64,000 nucleotides of DNA from the NCBI RefSeq assembly GCF_025244845.1, contig NZ_CP104264.1, forward strand, positions 1,922,001 through 1,986,000, given 5' to 3'. A program made the position numbers and the translations under genes. This document shows, piece by piece, positions 13,538 through 23,414 of this stretch (its first letter is position 1; every line of letters begins with the position of its first letter). Origin of the DNA: Arthrobacter sp. zg-Y1171 (GTDB lineage: Bacteria > Actinomycetota > Actinomycetes > Actinomycetales > Micrococcaceae). The notes below the pieces were generated by a model. The model had not been told where the DNA came from and did no database searches. It saw only the letters and a list, made by a program, of their open reading frames with translations.

Positions 13538-14735
13538 CGGTACCGGCGGATTCCAGCGGCTGCGGGATGGCGGCCAGGTAGGCGTGCAGGTTCCGTGCGG
13601 TTTCGGGCACGGAATCGCCGCCGAACTTCTCGATCACGGCTTCGGCCAGGACCAGCGCCACCATGGCTTCGGCAACCACACCGGCAGCGGGGACCGCGCA
13701 GACATCCGAGCGCTGGTGGTGGGCCCGGGCCGGTGCGGAGGTACTCACGTCAACGGTGCGCAGTGCCCGCGGCACGGTGGCAATGGGTTTCATTGCGGCG
13801 CGTACCCGCAGCAGTTCGCCGATGCTCATGCCGCCTTCAATGCCTCCGGCGCGGTTGCCGGAGCGGACCACCCGGCCCTCGGCATCCTGCAGGATTTCGT
13901 CGTGGGCGGCGGAGCCGCGGCGGGTGGCAGTCAGGAAACCGTCCCCTACTTCCACGCCCTTGATGGCCTGGATGCCCATCAGGGCACCGGCGATCCGGGC
14001 GTCCAGCCGGCGGTCCCAATGAACGTAGCTGCCCAGTCCCGGCGGCAGTCCGTAGGCCAGCACCTCCACCACTCCCCCGAGCGTCTCGCCCTCCTTATGG
14101 GCGGCATCGACCTCAGCCACCATGGCGGCCGAGACGCCTGCATCGAAGCAGCGCATCGGATCGGCGTCGAGCGCGTCGACGTCGGCAGGGAGCGGCAACG
14201 CCGAGTCGCCGGGCGCCATCACGCCGGCAATACCCACGGTGTGGCTGACCAGCTCAATGCCCAGCTGCTTCAGGAACGCGGAGGCCACGGCACCAAGCGC
14301 CACGCGGGTGGCGGTTTCCCTTGCGCTGGCGCGTTCCAGGACAGGACGGGCTTCGTCAAAACCGTACTTCTGCATGCCGGTGAAATCAGCATGCCCCGGA
14401 CGGGGACGGGTGAGGGGCGCGTTGCGTGCAGAGTCGGCCAGGACTGCCGGGTCCACCGGATCGGCAGCCATCACCTGTTCCCACTTGGGCCACTCGGTGT
14501 TGCCGATCTCGATGGCGACGGGGCCGCCCTGGGTCTTGCCGTGGCGGACGCCGCCCAGGATGCGCACGGCATCCTGTTCAAATTTCATCCGCGCGCCGCG
14601 GCCGTAACCGAGGCGGCGGCGGGCCAGAGCCGCGGAGATGAGGGTGCTGTCCACCTCCACTCCGGCAGGGACACCTTCAACAATTCCAACCAATGCAGGG
14701 CCATGGGACTCACCGGCGGTCAACCAACGCAACAT
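13527..14735 (-). CDS. aroC: chorismate synthase
   Basis: Final shikimate-pathway step: anti-elimination of phosphate from EPSP, needing reduced FMN. The 402 residues begin with the signature [20 protein letters not shown], including the catalytic-region histidine at 11. They also contain [30 protein letters not shown] and [15 protein letters not shown], all diagnostic. It overlaps aroK by 11 nt. A 32-nt gap separates it from aroE. Confidence 0.97.
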   Translation of the reverse strand: MLRWLTAGESHGPALVGIVEGVPAGVEVDSTLISAALARRRLGYGRGARMKFEQDAVRILGGVRHGKTQGGPVAIEIGNTEWPKWEQVMAADPVDPAVLADSARNAPLTRPRPGHADFTGMQKYGFDEARPVLERASARETATRVALGAVASAFLKQLGIELVSHTVGIAGVMAPGDSALPLPADVDALDADPMRCFDAGVSAAMVAEVDAAHKEGETLGGVVEVLAYGLPPGLGSYVHWDRRLDARIAGALMGIQAIKGVEVGDGFLTATRRGSAAHDEILQDAEGRVVRSGNRAGGIEGGMSIGELLRVRAAMKPIATVPRALRTVDVSTSAPARAHHQRSDVCAVPAAGVVAEAMVALVLAEAVIEKFGGDSVPETARNLHAYLAAIPQPLESAGTDVS

Positions 14736-14767
14736 GCTTTCAATACTGCCATGCCCGGCGGGGGCGT

Positions 14768-15637
14768 TCAGCGCCGCGGTATTCGCACGGCGTCACACAT
14801 GGCGTTTATGACGCCGGGTTCATCGAAGAACGCGTCCGCAGTAAACAGCTTTACCTGCTCCACGGCCTGGTAGAGCAGCATCTCGATGCCCGGCACCACC
14901 GTTCCGCCGAACCCGGACCAGACGGACGCGATCCGGCTTGGCCAGGGGTCGTACGCGGCATCCAGGAGGATGGCGTCCTGCCGGACTTCGGAGATTGCGT
15001 CCGCGAGGCCGTCGGCACCGTGCGGCGGGAGGGTGCAGATGACGACGTCGGCTGCCGCGCAGGCGGCGGCTGCCTCCTCCCACGGGCGCGGGTGTACGGC
15101 AACGCCGGTTGCGCGGCCTGCCTCCAGCACCCCTGCCTGCCCGGGGGCGGGTACCGGGAAGCGGCGGGCGCAGACCACAGTTTCGGCCGGGTCCAGCCGG
15201 GCCAGTGCCGCAACAGCGGCGCACGCGGTTCCGCCTGCGCCAAGCACCACGGCGCGCGCTCCGGAACCGATTCCGGCGTACCGCAGCGCGCCGACAATGC
15301 CGGCCACATCGGTGTTGTGGCCGGTCAGGACCGTGCGGGAGCCTGTCCGGGAGAAGGTCACGGTGTTCAGCACCCCGAGGGCCTTCACCAGCGGCTCGAC
15401 CTCGTCCATCTGCGCCGCCATGACCGCCTTCAGCGGCATAGTGACGGACAGACCGGTCCAGCCCGCCTGCCCGCGGAGGGAGGCCGCGAATCCCGCGGCC
15501 TCCTCAACACGGAGGTCTATTGCCTCGTAGCTGCAGTCGAACCCCAGATGGTTGTACGCAGCCCGGTGCAGCCGGGGTGACCGGGAATGGCTGATCGGAT
15601 GCCCCAGCACGGCTGCGCGCCGCGGGGCGCTACCCAC
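14768..15637 (-). CDS. aroE: shikimate dehydrogenase
   Basis: Reduces 3-dehydroshikimate to shikimate with NADPH. The family signature [17 protein letters not shown] lies near the N-terminus, the catalytic lysine in [10 protein letters not shown], and the dinucleotide fold [13 protein letters not shown] mid-protein. The GTG at 15637 gives 289 residues and starts two bases after the mltG stop. A longer frame starting at GTG 15673 (301 residues, overlapping mltG) is possible but lacks a good Shine-Dalgarno. The substitutions in the cofactor region would be compatible with a paralogue of relaxed specificity, but the placement with aroC/K/B favours the biosynthetic enzyme. Confidence 0.92.
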   Translation of the reverse strand: MGSAPRRAAVLGHPISHSRSPRLHRAAYNHLGFDCSYEAIDLRVEEAAGFAASLRGQAGWTGLSVTMPLKAVMAAQMDEVEPLVKALGVLNTVTFSRTGSRTVLTGHNTDVAGIVGALRYAGIGSGARAVVLGAGGTACAAVAALARLDPAETVVCARRFPVPAPGQAGVLEAGRATGVAVHPRPWEEAAAACAAADVVICTLPPHGADGLADAISEVRQDAILLDAAYDPWPSRIASVWSGFGGTVVPGIEMLLYQAVEQVKLFTADAFFDEPGVINAMCDAVRIPRR

Positions 15638-15639
15638 CG

Positions 15640-16851
15640 CTAACCACACCGCCCGGCTTTTTGGGTACTGCACCAGTTCTGGTATTCCTCGACGTACTTG
15701 GCGTGCTCGGCGAGGGTGGAGGAGAACTTGGTTTCGCCGCTGTCCAGGTTGACGGTGACCCAGTAGTAGTACGGGACGTCATCCGGGTTGGCCGCTGCCT
15801 CAATGGCCTCCCGGCTCGGGGAACCGATGGGACCGACGGGCAGTCCGGGGTTGGCGTAGGTGTTGTACGGGTTGGATTTGTCCGCCTTTTCCTCCGCGGT
15901 GAGTTCATAGCTCTTGCGGTTCAGGCCGTAGGTCACCGTGGCATCGGACTGGATCAGCCCGTTGGTTTCCTTGTTGTCCGGGCCCAGCCGGTTCTCGATG
16001 GAGCCGGCGACGGCGCCGTAGTCAGCCTCCCCGGCCTCGGCCTGGATGATGCTGGCCTTGGTCAGGATCCGGTACTGCTCGGCGGGATCGGTAATACCGG
16101 CCGCTTCGAGTTCAGCGAACGTGTTATCCACCATTTCGGTGATGATCTCGGTGGCGTCCTTTTCGACGTCGAACCGGTATTCGCCCGGATGCAGGTAGCC
16201 CTCAAGGCTTACGGCTTCCTCCGGCAGACCGAACTGCTGCGGGTCCGCGGCCAAGGCCTGGAACTCCGAAAGCGGGATCCGGGTGGAGGTGTTCAGGACT
16301 TCGAAGACCTCGCCCTGGCGCAGGTCGCGTGCCACTGCCGCGTAATGCACCTGGCTGCCGCCGTCCCCGAGCAGGGCATCCACGGCGGCGGAGGAGGACA
16401 TCTGGTATTTCATTTCGTACGTGCCGGGCTGGATTTCCCGTCCGTCAGACTGGGCGGTGAAGGCGTTGACGAATTCCTTGGACGTGGCGACGATGTCTTC
16501 GGCTTCGAGCTTTCCGCCGATCAGCAGCGGGCCGTCACCTTCTGCCACGGTGAACGCCACGGTGCCGTTGCCTGCACCCTCGTAGTCCTGGATCTCGTTC
16601 ATGCCCAGCAGGTCCCGGAGGAACATGATGAGGCCGAAAATCACGCCTGCAAACACGGCCAGCACGGTGATCATGATGATGGTGCGGCGACGGCGGCGGC
16701 GCTGCTTTTCGCGGCTCGGCCGTTGGCTCCTGCGGCTGGGAAGCTCCGAGGGCTCCTCGAAGAACACGCCCACGGGGAGAGGACTGCCGCCCTCCCGGGG
16801 CCTGCGGTCAGGCTCCGCCATGGCCGGGTACTCGGGATATCTGTGGCTCAC
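15640..16851 (-). CDS. mltG: endolytic murein transglycosylase MltG
   Basis: A membrane-bound lytic transglycosylase that cuts nascent glycan strands and sets their length. The 403 residues have a charged cytoplasmic N-terminus ending in a basic run (RREKQRRRRRR-like, about residues 43-56), one membrane helix at about 57-78, and a periplasmic-side YceG domain. The catalytic region is KASIIQAEAGEADYGAVAGS, followed by LQSDATVTYGLNR-like and PYNTYANPGLPVGPIGSP, all typical. It starts with GTG, overlapping the ruvX stop by 4 nt. Confidence 0.95.
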   Translation of the reverse strand: MSHRYPEYPAMAEPDRRPREGGSPLPVGVFFEEPSELPSRRSQRPSREKQRRRRRRTIIMITVLAVFAGVIFGLIMFLRDLLGMNEIQDYEGAGNGTVAFTVAEGDGPLLIGGKLEAEDIVATSKEFVNAFTAQSDGREIQPGTYEMKYQMSSSAAVDALLGDGGSQVHYAAVARDLRQGEVFEVLNTSTRIPLSEFQALAADPQQFGLPEEAVSLEGYLHPGEYRFDVEKDATEIITEMVDNTFAELEAAGITDPAEQYRILTKASIIQAEAGEADYGAVAGSIENRLGPDNKETNGLIQSDATVTYGLNRKSYELTAEEKADKSNPYNTYANPGLPVGPIGSPSREAIEAAANPDDVPYYYWVTVNLDSGETKFSSTLAEHAKYVEEYQNWCSTQKAGRCG

Positions 16852-17420
16852 GGCGTATTACCGCTTTCGCGCTCGATGTCCTGCGAAATTTCGAACTCCT
16901 CGGTCGGGGCCGGCATCCCGCCGCTTTCGCGGCGCGGCCGGCGCAGTGTAACCAGCTCCCCTACGTCCCGGTTCTGGGATCGTTGTGTGTCAATAGCCTG
17001 CTGCAGAATAGCCACTGCAGCCGCTTGATCAACCACTGTACGGTGATTCCGGCTGTTCATTCCAGCTTCGCGCAGGTTACGGTGCGCGGAGACCGTGGTC
17101 AGGCGTTCGTCCACCAGCCGCACCTGCTGTTCCTGGCCGGCGTCGGCCAGGGCCCGGACCAGCGCCTGCGCGTAGTCCCGGGCCATCTGGGTGGAGGCGG
17201 TTTCGCCGCCGCCCAGGCTGCGGGGCAGGCCGACAAACACTTCGACGGCACCCCGCTCCGCAGCTTCCCGGACCACCACGCGGATGTCGCTGTTTTTCTT
17301 CGCGTCCCGCTTCAGCGTCCTGACCGGCATGGCCAGGACGCCGTCGGGGTCGCTGGCTGCGAGGCCGACCCGAACCAGGCCGACGTCGACACCCAGCTTC
17401 ACCCCGCGCAGACCACTCAA
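16848..17420 (-). CDS. ruvX: Holliday junction resolvase-like RuvX (YqgF)
   Basis: A RNase H-fold nuclease-like protein linked to 16S rRNA maturation and possibly Holliday junction resolution. The 190 residues include VKLGVDVGLVRVGLAASDP (first Asp), FVGLPRSLGG, VRLVDERLTTVSAHRNL and VVDQAAAVAILQQAID (last Asp). The start is taken as TTG at 17420, just after the alaS stop, because GGAG lies five bases upstream; GTG at 17402 is the alternative. The frame stays open much further upstream, antiparallel to nothing but inside alaS, and that extension has no family similarity. It carries a long acidic C-terminal tail. Confidence 0.92.
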   Translation of the reverse strand: MSGLRGVKLGVDVGLVRVGLAASDPDGVLAMPVRTLKRDAKKNSDIRVVVREAAERGAVEVFVGLPRSLGGGETASTQMARDYAQALVRALADAGQEQQVRLVDERLTTVSAHRNLREAGMNSRNHRTVVDQAAAVAILQQAIDTQRSQNRDVGELVTLRRPRRESGGMPAPTEEFEISQDIERESGNTP

Positions 17421-17421
17421 G

Positions 17422-20115
17422 TCAGCTCCGCCCGGCCACGGCTTCGCGGATCGCCGTGAGGGCATCTCCGATCCTGCCTGCATCGGAGCCGCCGCCCTGG
17501 GCGACGTCGTCCTTGCCGCCGCCGCCGCCGCCGAGCACGCCGGCAGCAACCTTGACGAGGGCACCGGCCTTGACGCCGGCACCGCGGGCACCTTCGTTGG
17601 TGGCAACAATCACCACGGGACGGTTGTTGGAGACACCGGCGACAGCCACCGCTGCGGGTTCGCTGCCCAGGCGGGAACGCAGGTCGAGGGCCAAGGTGCG
17701 CAGGTCATCCGCTCCCCCGACCTCGCCGGCGTTGTGGGCCAGGAGCCGGACGCCGTCTACGTCCACTGCGGTGCCTACGAGGGCAGCGGCGGAAGCGGCC
17801 AGCTGCTCGCGGCGCAGCTTTTCGAGTTCCTTCTCGGTGGACTTCAGCTTGGCCAGGGTGGCAGCGAGGCGGTCCGGCAGCTGCACCGAAGGGACCTTGA
17901 GCATCTCGGAGAGCTCATTCACCAGTGCCCGCTCGGCGGCGAGGTGGCGGAAGGCGTCCATACCCACGAAGGCTTCGACCCGGCGGTTGCCGGATCCGAC
18001 GGACTGTTCGCCCAGCAGGGTCAGGCTGCCGATGCGGGAAGTCGAGGCCACGTGGGTGCCGCCGCAGAGTTCGCGGGACCAGTCGCCGTTCATCTCCACG
18101 ACCCGCACGGTGTCACCGTAGGCTTCGCCGAACAGTGCGGTGGCGCCCAGTGCCTTGGCGTCCGCCAGGGACATGATCTTGGTCTCTACCTGGTAGTTGC
18201 TGCGGATCGCGAGGTTGGAGACCTCTTCGATTTCGGATTTCGCGGCGTCGGAGAGGCCTTCGCCCCAGGAGAAGTCGAAGCGCAGGTAGCCGGCCTTGTT
18301 GAAGGAGCCGCGCTGCAGCGCTTCCGGGCCGAGGATCTGGTGCAGGGCCGCGTGCACGATGTGCGTGCCGGAGTGCGCCTGCTCGGCCTCGTGGCGGCGC
18401 TGGGCGTCGACGGCGGCCAGCACATTGGCGCCGGCAGCGATCTCGCCTTCGCGGACAATCGCCTTGTGCACGCTCAGCCCCTTGACCGGACGCTGGACGT
18501 CCTGCACCTCGAGGACGAAGCCGTCACCGGTGATGAGGCCGGTATCGGCGGCCTGCCCGCCCGCTTCGGCGTAGAACGGCGTGGAGTCCAGCACCAGGGA
18601 GATTTCGGAACCCTGTCCGGCGTATTCCACGCGGGAGTTCCCGGAAATGATGCCGCGGACCTTCGATTCGGTCTTCAGCTCGTCGTAGCCCGTGAATACC
18701 GTGGAACCGGCGGCCAGCAGTTCGTTGAACACCGACATATCGGCGTGCCCGTGCTTCTTCCCGCGGGCATCTGCCTGGGCGCGCTTGCGCTGCTCGGACA
18801 TGAGCGAGCGGAATCCGGCCTCGTCGACCTTCAGGCCCGCTTCCTCGGCCATTTCCAGCGTGAGGTCGATGGGGAAACCGTAGGTGTCGTGCAGGGCAAA
18901 CGCTTCTTCGCCGCTCAACGGAGCTCCGGCGGCCTTGGAAACCTTGACGGCCTCTTCCAGGCGCTCGGTGCCGGAGGCGATGGTGCGCAGGAACGCCTTC
19001 TCCTCGGCATAGGCGATCCGGCTGATCCGGGCGAAGTCGGCTTCAACCTCGGGGTACGTGCCCTTCATGGCGTCGCGGGAGACGGGCAGCAGTTCGGGCA
19101 GCACGGCGGTGTCCACGCCCAGCAGGCGCATGGCGCGCACGGCCCGGCGGATGAGGCGGCGCAGCACGTAGCCGCGGCCTTCATTGGACGGGCTCACGCC
19201 GTCGGAAATCAACATCAGGGCGGAGCGGATATGGTCGGCAACCACGCGCATCCGGACGTCGTCCGTGTGGTGCGGGTCCGAGGGGTTTTCGGAGCTGGTG
19301 TAGGTCTTGCCGGAGAGCTCGGCGGCCTTATCCAGCACGGGACGGACCTGGTCCGTCTCGTACATGTTCTCCACGCCCTGCAGGATCATCGCCAGACGCT
19401 CGAGGCCGAGGCCCGTGTCGATGTTCTTCTGCGGCAGTTCGCCGGCCACGTCGAAGTCCGTCTTGGAGCGCACGGCGGAGAGCTGGTACTGCATAAAGAC
19501 CAGGTTCCAGATCTCGATGTAGCGCGTCTCGTCTACTGCCGGGCCGCCCTCCTGGCCGTAGGCCGGGCCGCGGTCGTAGTAGATCTCGGAGCAGGGGCCG
19601 CCCGGGCCTGCCTGTCCGGTGTTCCAGTAGTTGTCCGCCTTGCCGGTCCCGATGATGCGGTCATTCGGGATGCCGATCTTGTCCCGCCAGATGGCGCGGG
19701 CTTCGTCGTCGCGCTCGTCGCCGTCCTCGTAAACGGTGACCCAGAGCCGCTGCGGGTCCAGCCCGTAACCGCCCTTCTCGACGTCGGAGGTCAGCAGTTC
19801 CCAGGCGTAGGTGATTGCTTCTTCCTTGAAGTAGTCACCGAAGGAGAAGTTGCCTGCCATCTGGAAGAAGGTGCCGTGGCGGGCGGTCTTGCCCACTTCT
19901 TCGATGTCCGCGGTGCGGATGCACTTCTGCACGCTGGTTGCCCGGCTGTACGGAGCCTTTTCGCGGGCGGTGAGGTAAGGGATGAACGGCACCATGCCGG
20001 CCACGGTGAACAGCAGCGAGGGATCGTTGGAGACGAGCGACGCCGAGGGCACCACCGTATGTCCCTTATTGCTGAAGTAATCCAGCCAGCGGCGTGCAAT
20101 CTCGTGGGACTTCAT
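17422..20115 (-). CDS. alaS: alanyl-tRNA synthetase
   Basis: Charges tRNA-Ala and edits Ser/Gly mischarging. The 897 residues are standard length. Motif 2/3 regions of the class II core lie in the first 350 residues (KCIRTADIEEVGKTARHGTF). The editing-domain zinc motifs HSGTH and CGGTH are intact, and the C-terminal glycine-rich C-Ala segment (VLGGGGGGKDDVAQGGG) is present. It heads the string alaS-ruvX-mltG-aro and is preceded by two small membrane-associated genes, the conserved actinobacterial order. Confidence 0.98.
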   Translation of the reverse strand: MKSHEIARRWLDYFSNKGHTVVPSASLVSNDPSLLFTVAGMVPFIPYLTAREKAPYSRATSVQKCIRTADIEEVGKTARHGTFFQMAGNFSFGDYFKEEAITYAWELLTSDVEKGGYGLDPQRLWVTVYEDGDERDDEARAIWRDKIGIPNDRIIGTGKADNYWNTGQAGPGGPCSEIYYDRGPAYGQEGGPAVDETRYIEIWNLVFMQYQLSAVRSKTDFDVAGELPQKNIDTGLGLERLAMILQGVENMYETDQVRPVLDKAAELSGKTYTSSENPSDPHHTDDVRMRVVADHIRSALMLISDGVSPSNEGRGYVLRRLIRRAVRAMRLLGVDTAVLPELLPVSRDAMKGTYPEVEADFARISRIAYAEEKAFLRTIASGTERLEEAVKVSKAAGAPLSGEEAFALHDTYGFPIDLTLEMAEEAGLKVDEAGFRSLMSEQRKRAQADARGKKHGHADMSVFNELLAAGSTVFTGYDELKTESKVRGIISGNSRVEYAGQGSEISLVLDSTPFYAEAGGQAADTGLITGDGFVLEVQDVQRPVKGLSVHKAIVREGEIAAGANVLAAVDAQRRHEAEQAHSGTHIVHAALHQILGPEALQRGSFNKAGYLRFDFSWGEGLSDAAKSEIEEVSNLAIRSNYQVETKIMSLADAKALGATALFGEAYGDTVRVVEMNGDWSRELCGGTHVASTSRIGSLTLLGEQSVGSGNRRVEAFVGMDAFRHLAAERALVNELSEMLKVPSVQLPDRLAATLAKLKSTEKELEKLRREQLAASAAALVGTAVDVDGVRLLAHNAGEVGGADDLRTLALDLRSRLGSEPAAVAVAGVSNNRPVVIVATNEGARGAGVKAGALVKVAAGVLGGGGGGKDDVAQGGGSDAGRIGDALTAIREAVAGRS

Positions 20116-20208
20116 GGTGCTTCTATACCCTTCCGGTAATGGTGTTTCAGCAGGCAGGTGGGACTGCGTGCGTAATGCTGTGCTGCCAGTGACGAAGAAG
20201 TGCGGCGC

Positions 20209-20463
20209 TTAGCGGCGCGTGGACCTCAGGGTCTCGGCAACGTTGTCGGAGTTGTCCAGGCCCAGGGCAGCGCGCAGCTCGCCCTCCCGCTGGCCCATGC
20301 CTTCACGCAGGGCTTCGGCGAAGCTCTGCACGGCACCGGCTGCGGAATCCACCGCACGGTTGATCCCCGCCTGGCTCAGGCTGGTCTTGGCCTCGGAAAC
20401 CCGGCGGACGGCGATTACGCCGATGGCAACGCCAATGGACATCCAAAATACGCGCTTGATCAT
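20209..20463 (-). CDS. small membrane-associated protein, DUF6167-like
   Basis: An 84-residue protein of unknown function. An N-terminal hydrophobic segment (VFWMSIGVAIGVIAVRRV, about residues 4-21) is followed by an amphipathic helical region (AVDSAAGAVQSFAEALREGMGQREGELRAALG). Small proteins of this kind sit immediately before alaS in many actinobacteria, next to a DUF948 gene, which is the pattern here. The family label is from recall. The ATG follows GGAGCC. It is probably co-transcribed with the DUF948 gene and alaS. Confidence 0.75.
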   Translation of the reverse strand: MIKRVFWMSIGVAIGVIAVRRVSEAKTSLSQAGINRAVDSAAGAVQSFAEALREGMGQREGELRAALGLDNSDNVAETLRSTRR

Positions 20464-20490
20464 GGCTGGCTCCTGTAATTGTTGGTGTGC

Positions 20491-20865
20491 TTAGCGGCTG
20501 CGCCGGCCACGGCCGGCGGTCCTGCGGGAGGCGAGGGCGGAACGTACGCCGTAGCTGAACGCCGAGACCTTGATCAGCGGGGAACCCACGGTGGCGGCCA
20601 CCAGGGAGGACAGAGCGGACAAGTTGGCCGATGCGTCCGAAACGTTCGAGGAGATGCCGTCCACCTTCTGCAGCTGCAGGTTGGTGGTGGACACCGTGGT
20701 GGTGACCTCGTCGATCAGCGGAGTGGTCTCCTCGCTGAGCGTACGGATGGCGCCGCGCATCTCGTCGAAGACCTTCCCCAGTTTCCAGACGGGAACGGCC
20801 AGCAACGCGACCAATACGGCAAACACACCGGCCGCGATCAGACCGGCTATATCTCCACCCGACAT
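20491..20865 (-). CDS. DUF948 domain protein
   Basis: A 124-residue protein with one N-terminal membrane helix (IAGLIAAGVFAVLVALLAVPVWKLG, about residues 6-30). A long helical region follows (LGKVFDEMRGAIRTLSEETTPLIDEVTTTVSTTN) with heptad-like spacing, typical of DUF948. The function is unknown; relatives resemble the methyl-accepting-type coiled coils. It ends in a basic tail RRTAGRGRRSR. A good Shine-Dalgarno (GGAGT) precedes the ATG. It is the first gene of the alaS-aro transcription unit, downstream of the rpsD terminator. Confidence 0.82.
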   Translation of the reverse strand: MSGGDIAGLIAAGVFAVLVALLAVPVWKLGKVFDEMRGAIRTLSEETTPLIDEVTTTVSTTNLQLQKVDGISSNVSDASANLSALSSLVAATVGSPLIKVSAFSYGVRSALASRRTAGRGRRSR

Positions 20866-21042
20866 GGGACTCCTTCTTGCGCAGAAAATTCGTGGTTCGC
20901 ATCGCCGTTAACGGCTCTGCCCGGAAGTCCCCGCCTGGATACGGCGAAAGACTCCGGTATGTACCTTACCTACTGCAACGCCGCGGCACTTACTTTTGCC
21001 GTGTACGCCACGAAAGGAGGAATACGGCCCCGGATAACGGAA

Positions 21043-21069
21043 CAGCCCGCGGCACAAGGCCGCGGGCTG
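21043..21069 (-). terminator. rpsD terminator
   Basis: A perfect 10-bp stem (CAGCCCGCGG with its complement) and a 7-base loop, 27 nt past the rpsD stop. On the minus strand it is not followed by a long T-run, so it may be an I-shaped actinobacterial terminator. Confidence 0.75.
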
Positions 21070-21095
21070 AACAGTAAACGGAAATGTTTCCGTTA

Positions 21096-21722
21096 TTAGC
21101 GTGCGTAGTATTCCACCACGAGCTGCTCTTCGCAGGTCACGGGGACTTCCGAGCGCTTCGGGCGACGCACGAGGCGTGCCTGCAGCTTGTCCAGGGAAAC
21201 ATCGAGGTAACCCGGAACGGCGGGCAGGACGTCGCGGTGGGCGCCGGCTGCGGCAACCTGGAACGGCGTCATGGTCTCGCTGCGCTGGTGCACGTGGATG
21301 AGCTGGCCTTCGGAAACGCGGAAGGACGGGCGGTCCACGCGGGCGCCGTCAACCATGATGTGACGGTGCACAACCAGCTGGCGGGCCTGGGCGATCGTGC
21401 GGGCAAAGCCGGCACGCAGCACGAGTGCGTCGAGACGCATTTCGAGCAGTTCGATCAGGTTTTCACCGGTCAGGCCGGCGGTACGGCGGGCTTCTTCGAA
21501 GACACGGGTCATCTGTGCTTCGCGGATGCCGTACTGGGCACGCAGACGCTGCTTTTCGCGCAGACGTACGGCGTAGTCGCTGTCCTGCTTGCGACGTGCG
21601 CGGCCGTGCTCACCCGGGGGGTAAGGCCGACGCTCGAAGTACTTTGCTGCCTTGGGGGTCAAAGCAATGCCGAGGGCGCGCGATGCGCGTGCCTGCCGGC
21701 GTGCACGTGTGTTGTTAGCCAC
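21096..21722 (-). CDS. rpsD: 30S ribosomal protein S4
   Basis: A primary 16S rRNA-binding protein of the small subunit. It shows the family opening NNTRARRQARASRALGI, the RRPYPPGEHG block, and the S4 RNA-binding domain (MRLDALVLRAGFARTIAQARQLVVHRHIMVDG). It lacks cysteines in the N-terminal part, so it is the zinc-independent form. The start chosen is GTG at 21722, five bases after AAAGG; an in-frame GTG two codons upstream is less likely. It is encoded alone, outside the alpha operon, as usual in actinobacteria. Confidence 0.97.
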   Translation of the reverse strand: MANNTRARRQARASRALGIALTPKAAKYFERRPYPPGEHGRARRKQDSDYAVRLREKQRLRAQYGIREAQMTRVFEEARRTAGLTGENLIELLEMRLDALVLRAGFARTIAQARQLVVHRHIMVDGARVDRPSFRVSEGQLIHVHQRSETMTPFQVAAAGAHRDVLPAVPGYLDVSLDKLQARLVRRPKRSEVPVTCEEQLVVEYYAR

Positions 21723-21845
21723 GTTCACCTTTCACTGTTTGGCGGTTTGGCCACGGCGGTAGTACGTGCCGTGACTGCTGCGAAATATGCTGGCCTCCAT
21801 TAGGGAGAGCTCCGGCCAACCGCTGCCGTCTGCTACAGCCGAGGG

Positions 21846-21859
21846 TGTCGAAATCGACA
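21846..21859. repeat. short palindrome upstream of rpsD
   Basis: TGTCGA-AA-TCGACA, a 6-bp perfect inverted repeat with a two-base loop in the 209-nt region between rarA and rpsD. It lies in the expected rpsD leader or promoter. A TTGACT hexamer sits about 10 nt upstream on the minus strand, but no clear -10 follows. The role is unknown. Confidence 0.35.
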
Positions 21860-21931
21860 ACCGGCTTGCCAGTCAACCATCAATGCTAACACGCACCGCA
21901 GGACCCGCCGGTCAGGAACAGGCGCTCCCGG

Positions 21932-23347
21932 TCAGGACTTCTCGCCCCGGATGATTCCCCGCAGCCGGTCCAGCCTGGCGGAGATGTCACGCTCCACTCC
22001 GTTGCCGGTGGGTTCGTAGTAGTTCGTTCCGACCAGGTCATCCGGCGCGTACTGCTGGCGTGCGACGCCGTGCGGTGAGTCATGCGAATAGATATACCCC
22101 TTGCCGTGCCCCAGCTGCTTCGCACCCGGGTAGTGGGCATCGCGCAGATGGGATGGAACGCCCTGCCCGCGCCCGGCCCGCACATCGGCGATGGCGGCGT
22201 TGATGCCGTTGTAGGCGGCGTTGGACTTGGGTGCGGTGGCAATATGCACCACCGCCTCGGCCAGGATGATCCGTCCTTCGGGCATGCCGATCAGCTGGAC
22301 GGCCTGGGCGGCCGCGACGGCGGTCTGCAGCGCCGTCGGGTCCGCCATTCCCACGTCCTCCGATGCCGAGATGATCAGCCGCCGGGAGATGAACCGGGGG
22401 TCCTCCCCCGATTCCAGCATGCGGGCAAGGTAGTGCAGGGCGGCGTCGACGTCGGATCCCCGGAGGGACTTGATGAACGCGCTGGTGATGTCATAGTGCT
22501 GGTCACCCGCGCGGTCATAGCGCAGCGCCGCAACGTCCAGTGCCTCTTCCGCGTGTTTCAGGGTGACTTCAGGGATGTCGTCGCCGTCCGCTTTTTCGGA
22601 GTAGGCGACGCCGGCGGCGGCCTCGAGCGCGGTCAGGCCGCGGCGGGCGTCCCCTGCCGCCAGCCGGACCAGGTGCTCCAGCGCCTCCGCGCTGAGCGTC
22701 ACCCGTCCGGCCAGTCCCCGTTCATCCTCGACGGCGCGTTGCAGCAGGGCGGCGATGTCCTCCTCGGTCAGCGGTTTCAGTGTCAGCAGCAGCGACCGGG
22801 ACAGCAGCGGGGAGACCACGGAGAAGGACGGGTTCTCCGTGGTGGCGGCCATCAGGACCACCCACCGGTTTTCCACCCCGGGCAGCAGGGCATCCTGCTG
22901 CGCCTTGTTGAAGCGGTGGATCTCGTCCAGGAAGAGGATGGTGGTGACGCCGTGCAGGTCCCGGTCTGTCAGGGCCTGCTCCATGACCCGGCGGACATCC
23001 TTGACGCCGGCGGTGATGGCGGAGAGCTCCACGAACTTGCGCCCGGCGCCCCGGGCGACGACGTGTGCCAGCGTGGTCTTGCCCGTGCCGGGCGGCCCCC
23101 ACAGCATGACCGAGGAGGGCCCGGCGGGGTTGCGTTCATCGGCGGAGGAAGCCAGCGTGCGCAGCGGCGAACCGGGGCCGAGCAGGTGCTGCTGTCCCAC
23201 CACCTCGTCCACCGTCCGCGGGCGCATCCGGACAGCCAGGGGGCTGCGCGGCCGCACTCTCGCGCCCGGGACTGCCCCGGCGTCGTCGAACTCCGCGTCG
23301 TCGTCTCCGTCTACGCTGAACAAATCATTCCCCGGCAAACCATTCAC
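21932..23347 (-). CDS. rarA: replication-associated recombination protein A (RarA/MgsA ATPase)
   Basis: An AAA+ ATPase acting at stalled replication forks, homologous to clamp-loader subunits and yeast Mgs1. The 471 residues have Walker A GPPGTGKT at 84-91, Walker B with [12 protein letters not shown], sensor 1 around [13 protein letters not shown], and the C-terminal tetramerisation region ([20 protein letters not shown]). The GTG start lies 6 nt after a TAGCCT -10 element, so the mRNA is probably leaderless. It is divergent from the acVLRF1-like gene. Confidence 0.95.
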   Translation of the reverse strand: MNGLPGNDLFSVDGDDDAEFDDAGAVPGARVRPRSPLAVRMRPRTVDEVVGQQHLLGPGSPLRTLASSADERNPAGPSSVMLWGPPGTGKTTLAHVVARGAGRKFVELSAITAGVKDVRRVMEQALTDRDLHGVTTILFLDEIHRFNKAQQDALLPGVENRWVVLMAATTENPSFSVVSPLLSRSLLLTLKPLTEEDIAALLQRAVEDERGLAGRVTLSAEALEHLVRLAAGDARRGLTALEAAAGVAYSEKADGDDIPEVTLKHAEEALDVAALRYDRAGDQHYDITSAFIKSLRGSDVDAALHYLARMLESGEDPRFISRRLIISASEDVGMADPTALQTAVAAAQAVQLIGMPEGRIILAEAVVHIATAPKSNAAYNGINAAIADVRAGRGQGVPSHLRDAHYPGAKQLGHGKGYIYSHDSPHGVARQQYAPDDLVGTNYYEPTGNGVERDISARLDRLRGIIRGEKS

Positions 23348-23353
23348 GCTTCA

Positions 23354-23359
23354 AGGCTA
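23354..23359 (-). promoter_or_regulatory. candidate -10 of a leaderless rarA promoter
   Basis: TAGCCT on the minus strand, exactly 6 nt before the GTG start. This is the same geometry seen for several other genes in this window. No clear -35. Confidence 0.45.
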
Positions 23360-23414
23360 CTCGTGCCGTAACCTGAGCAGGTCCACCCCTCTTTCGTTGA
23401 AAGCAGACCCGTCC

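Noticed and set aside
17421..17609. N-terminal extension of ruvX to 17609
   Set aside because: The extension lies within alaS coding sequence and has no family similarity; TTG 17420 has a well placed GGAG.
17191..20139. Plus-strand open frame of 982 codons
   Set aside because: Antisense to alaS and ruvX; the opposing genes have complete motifs, and the antisense protein is low-complexity.
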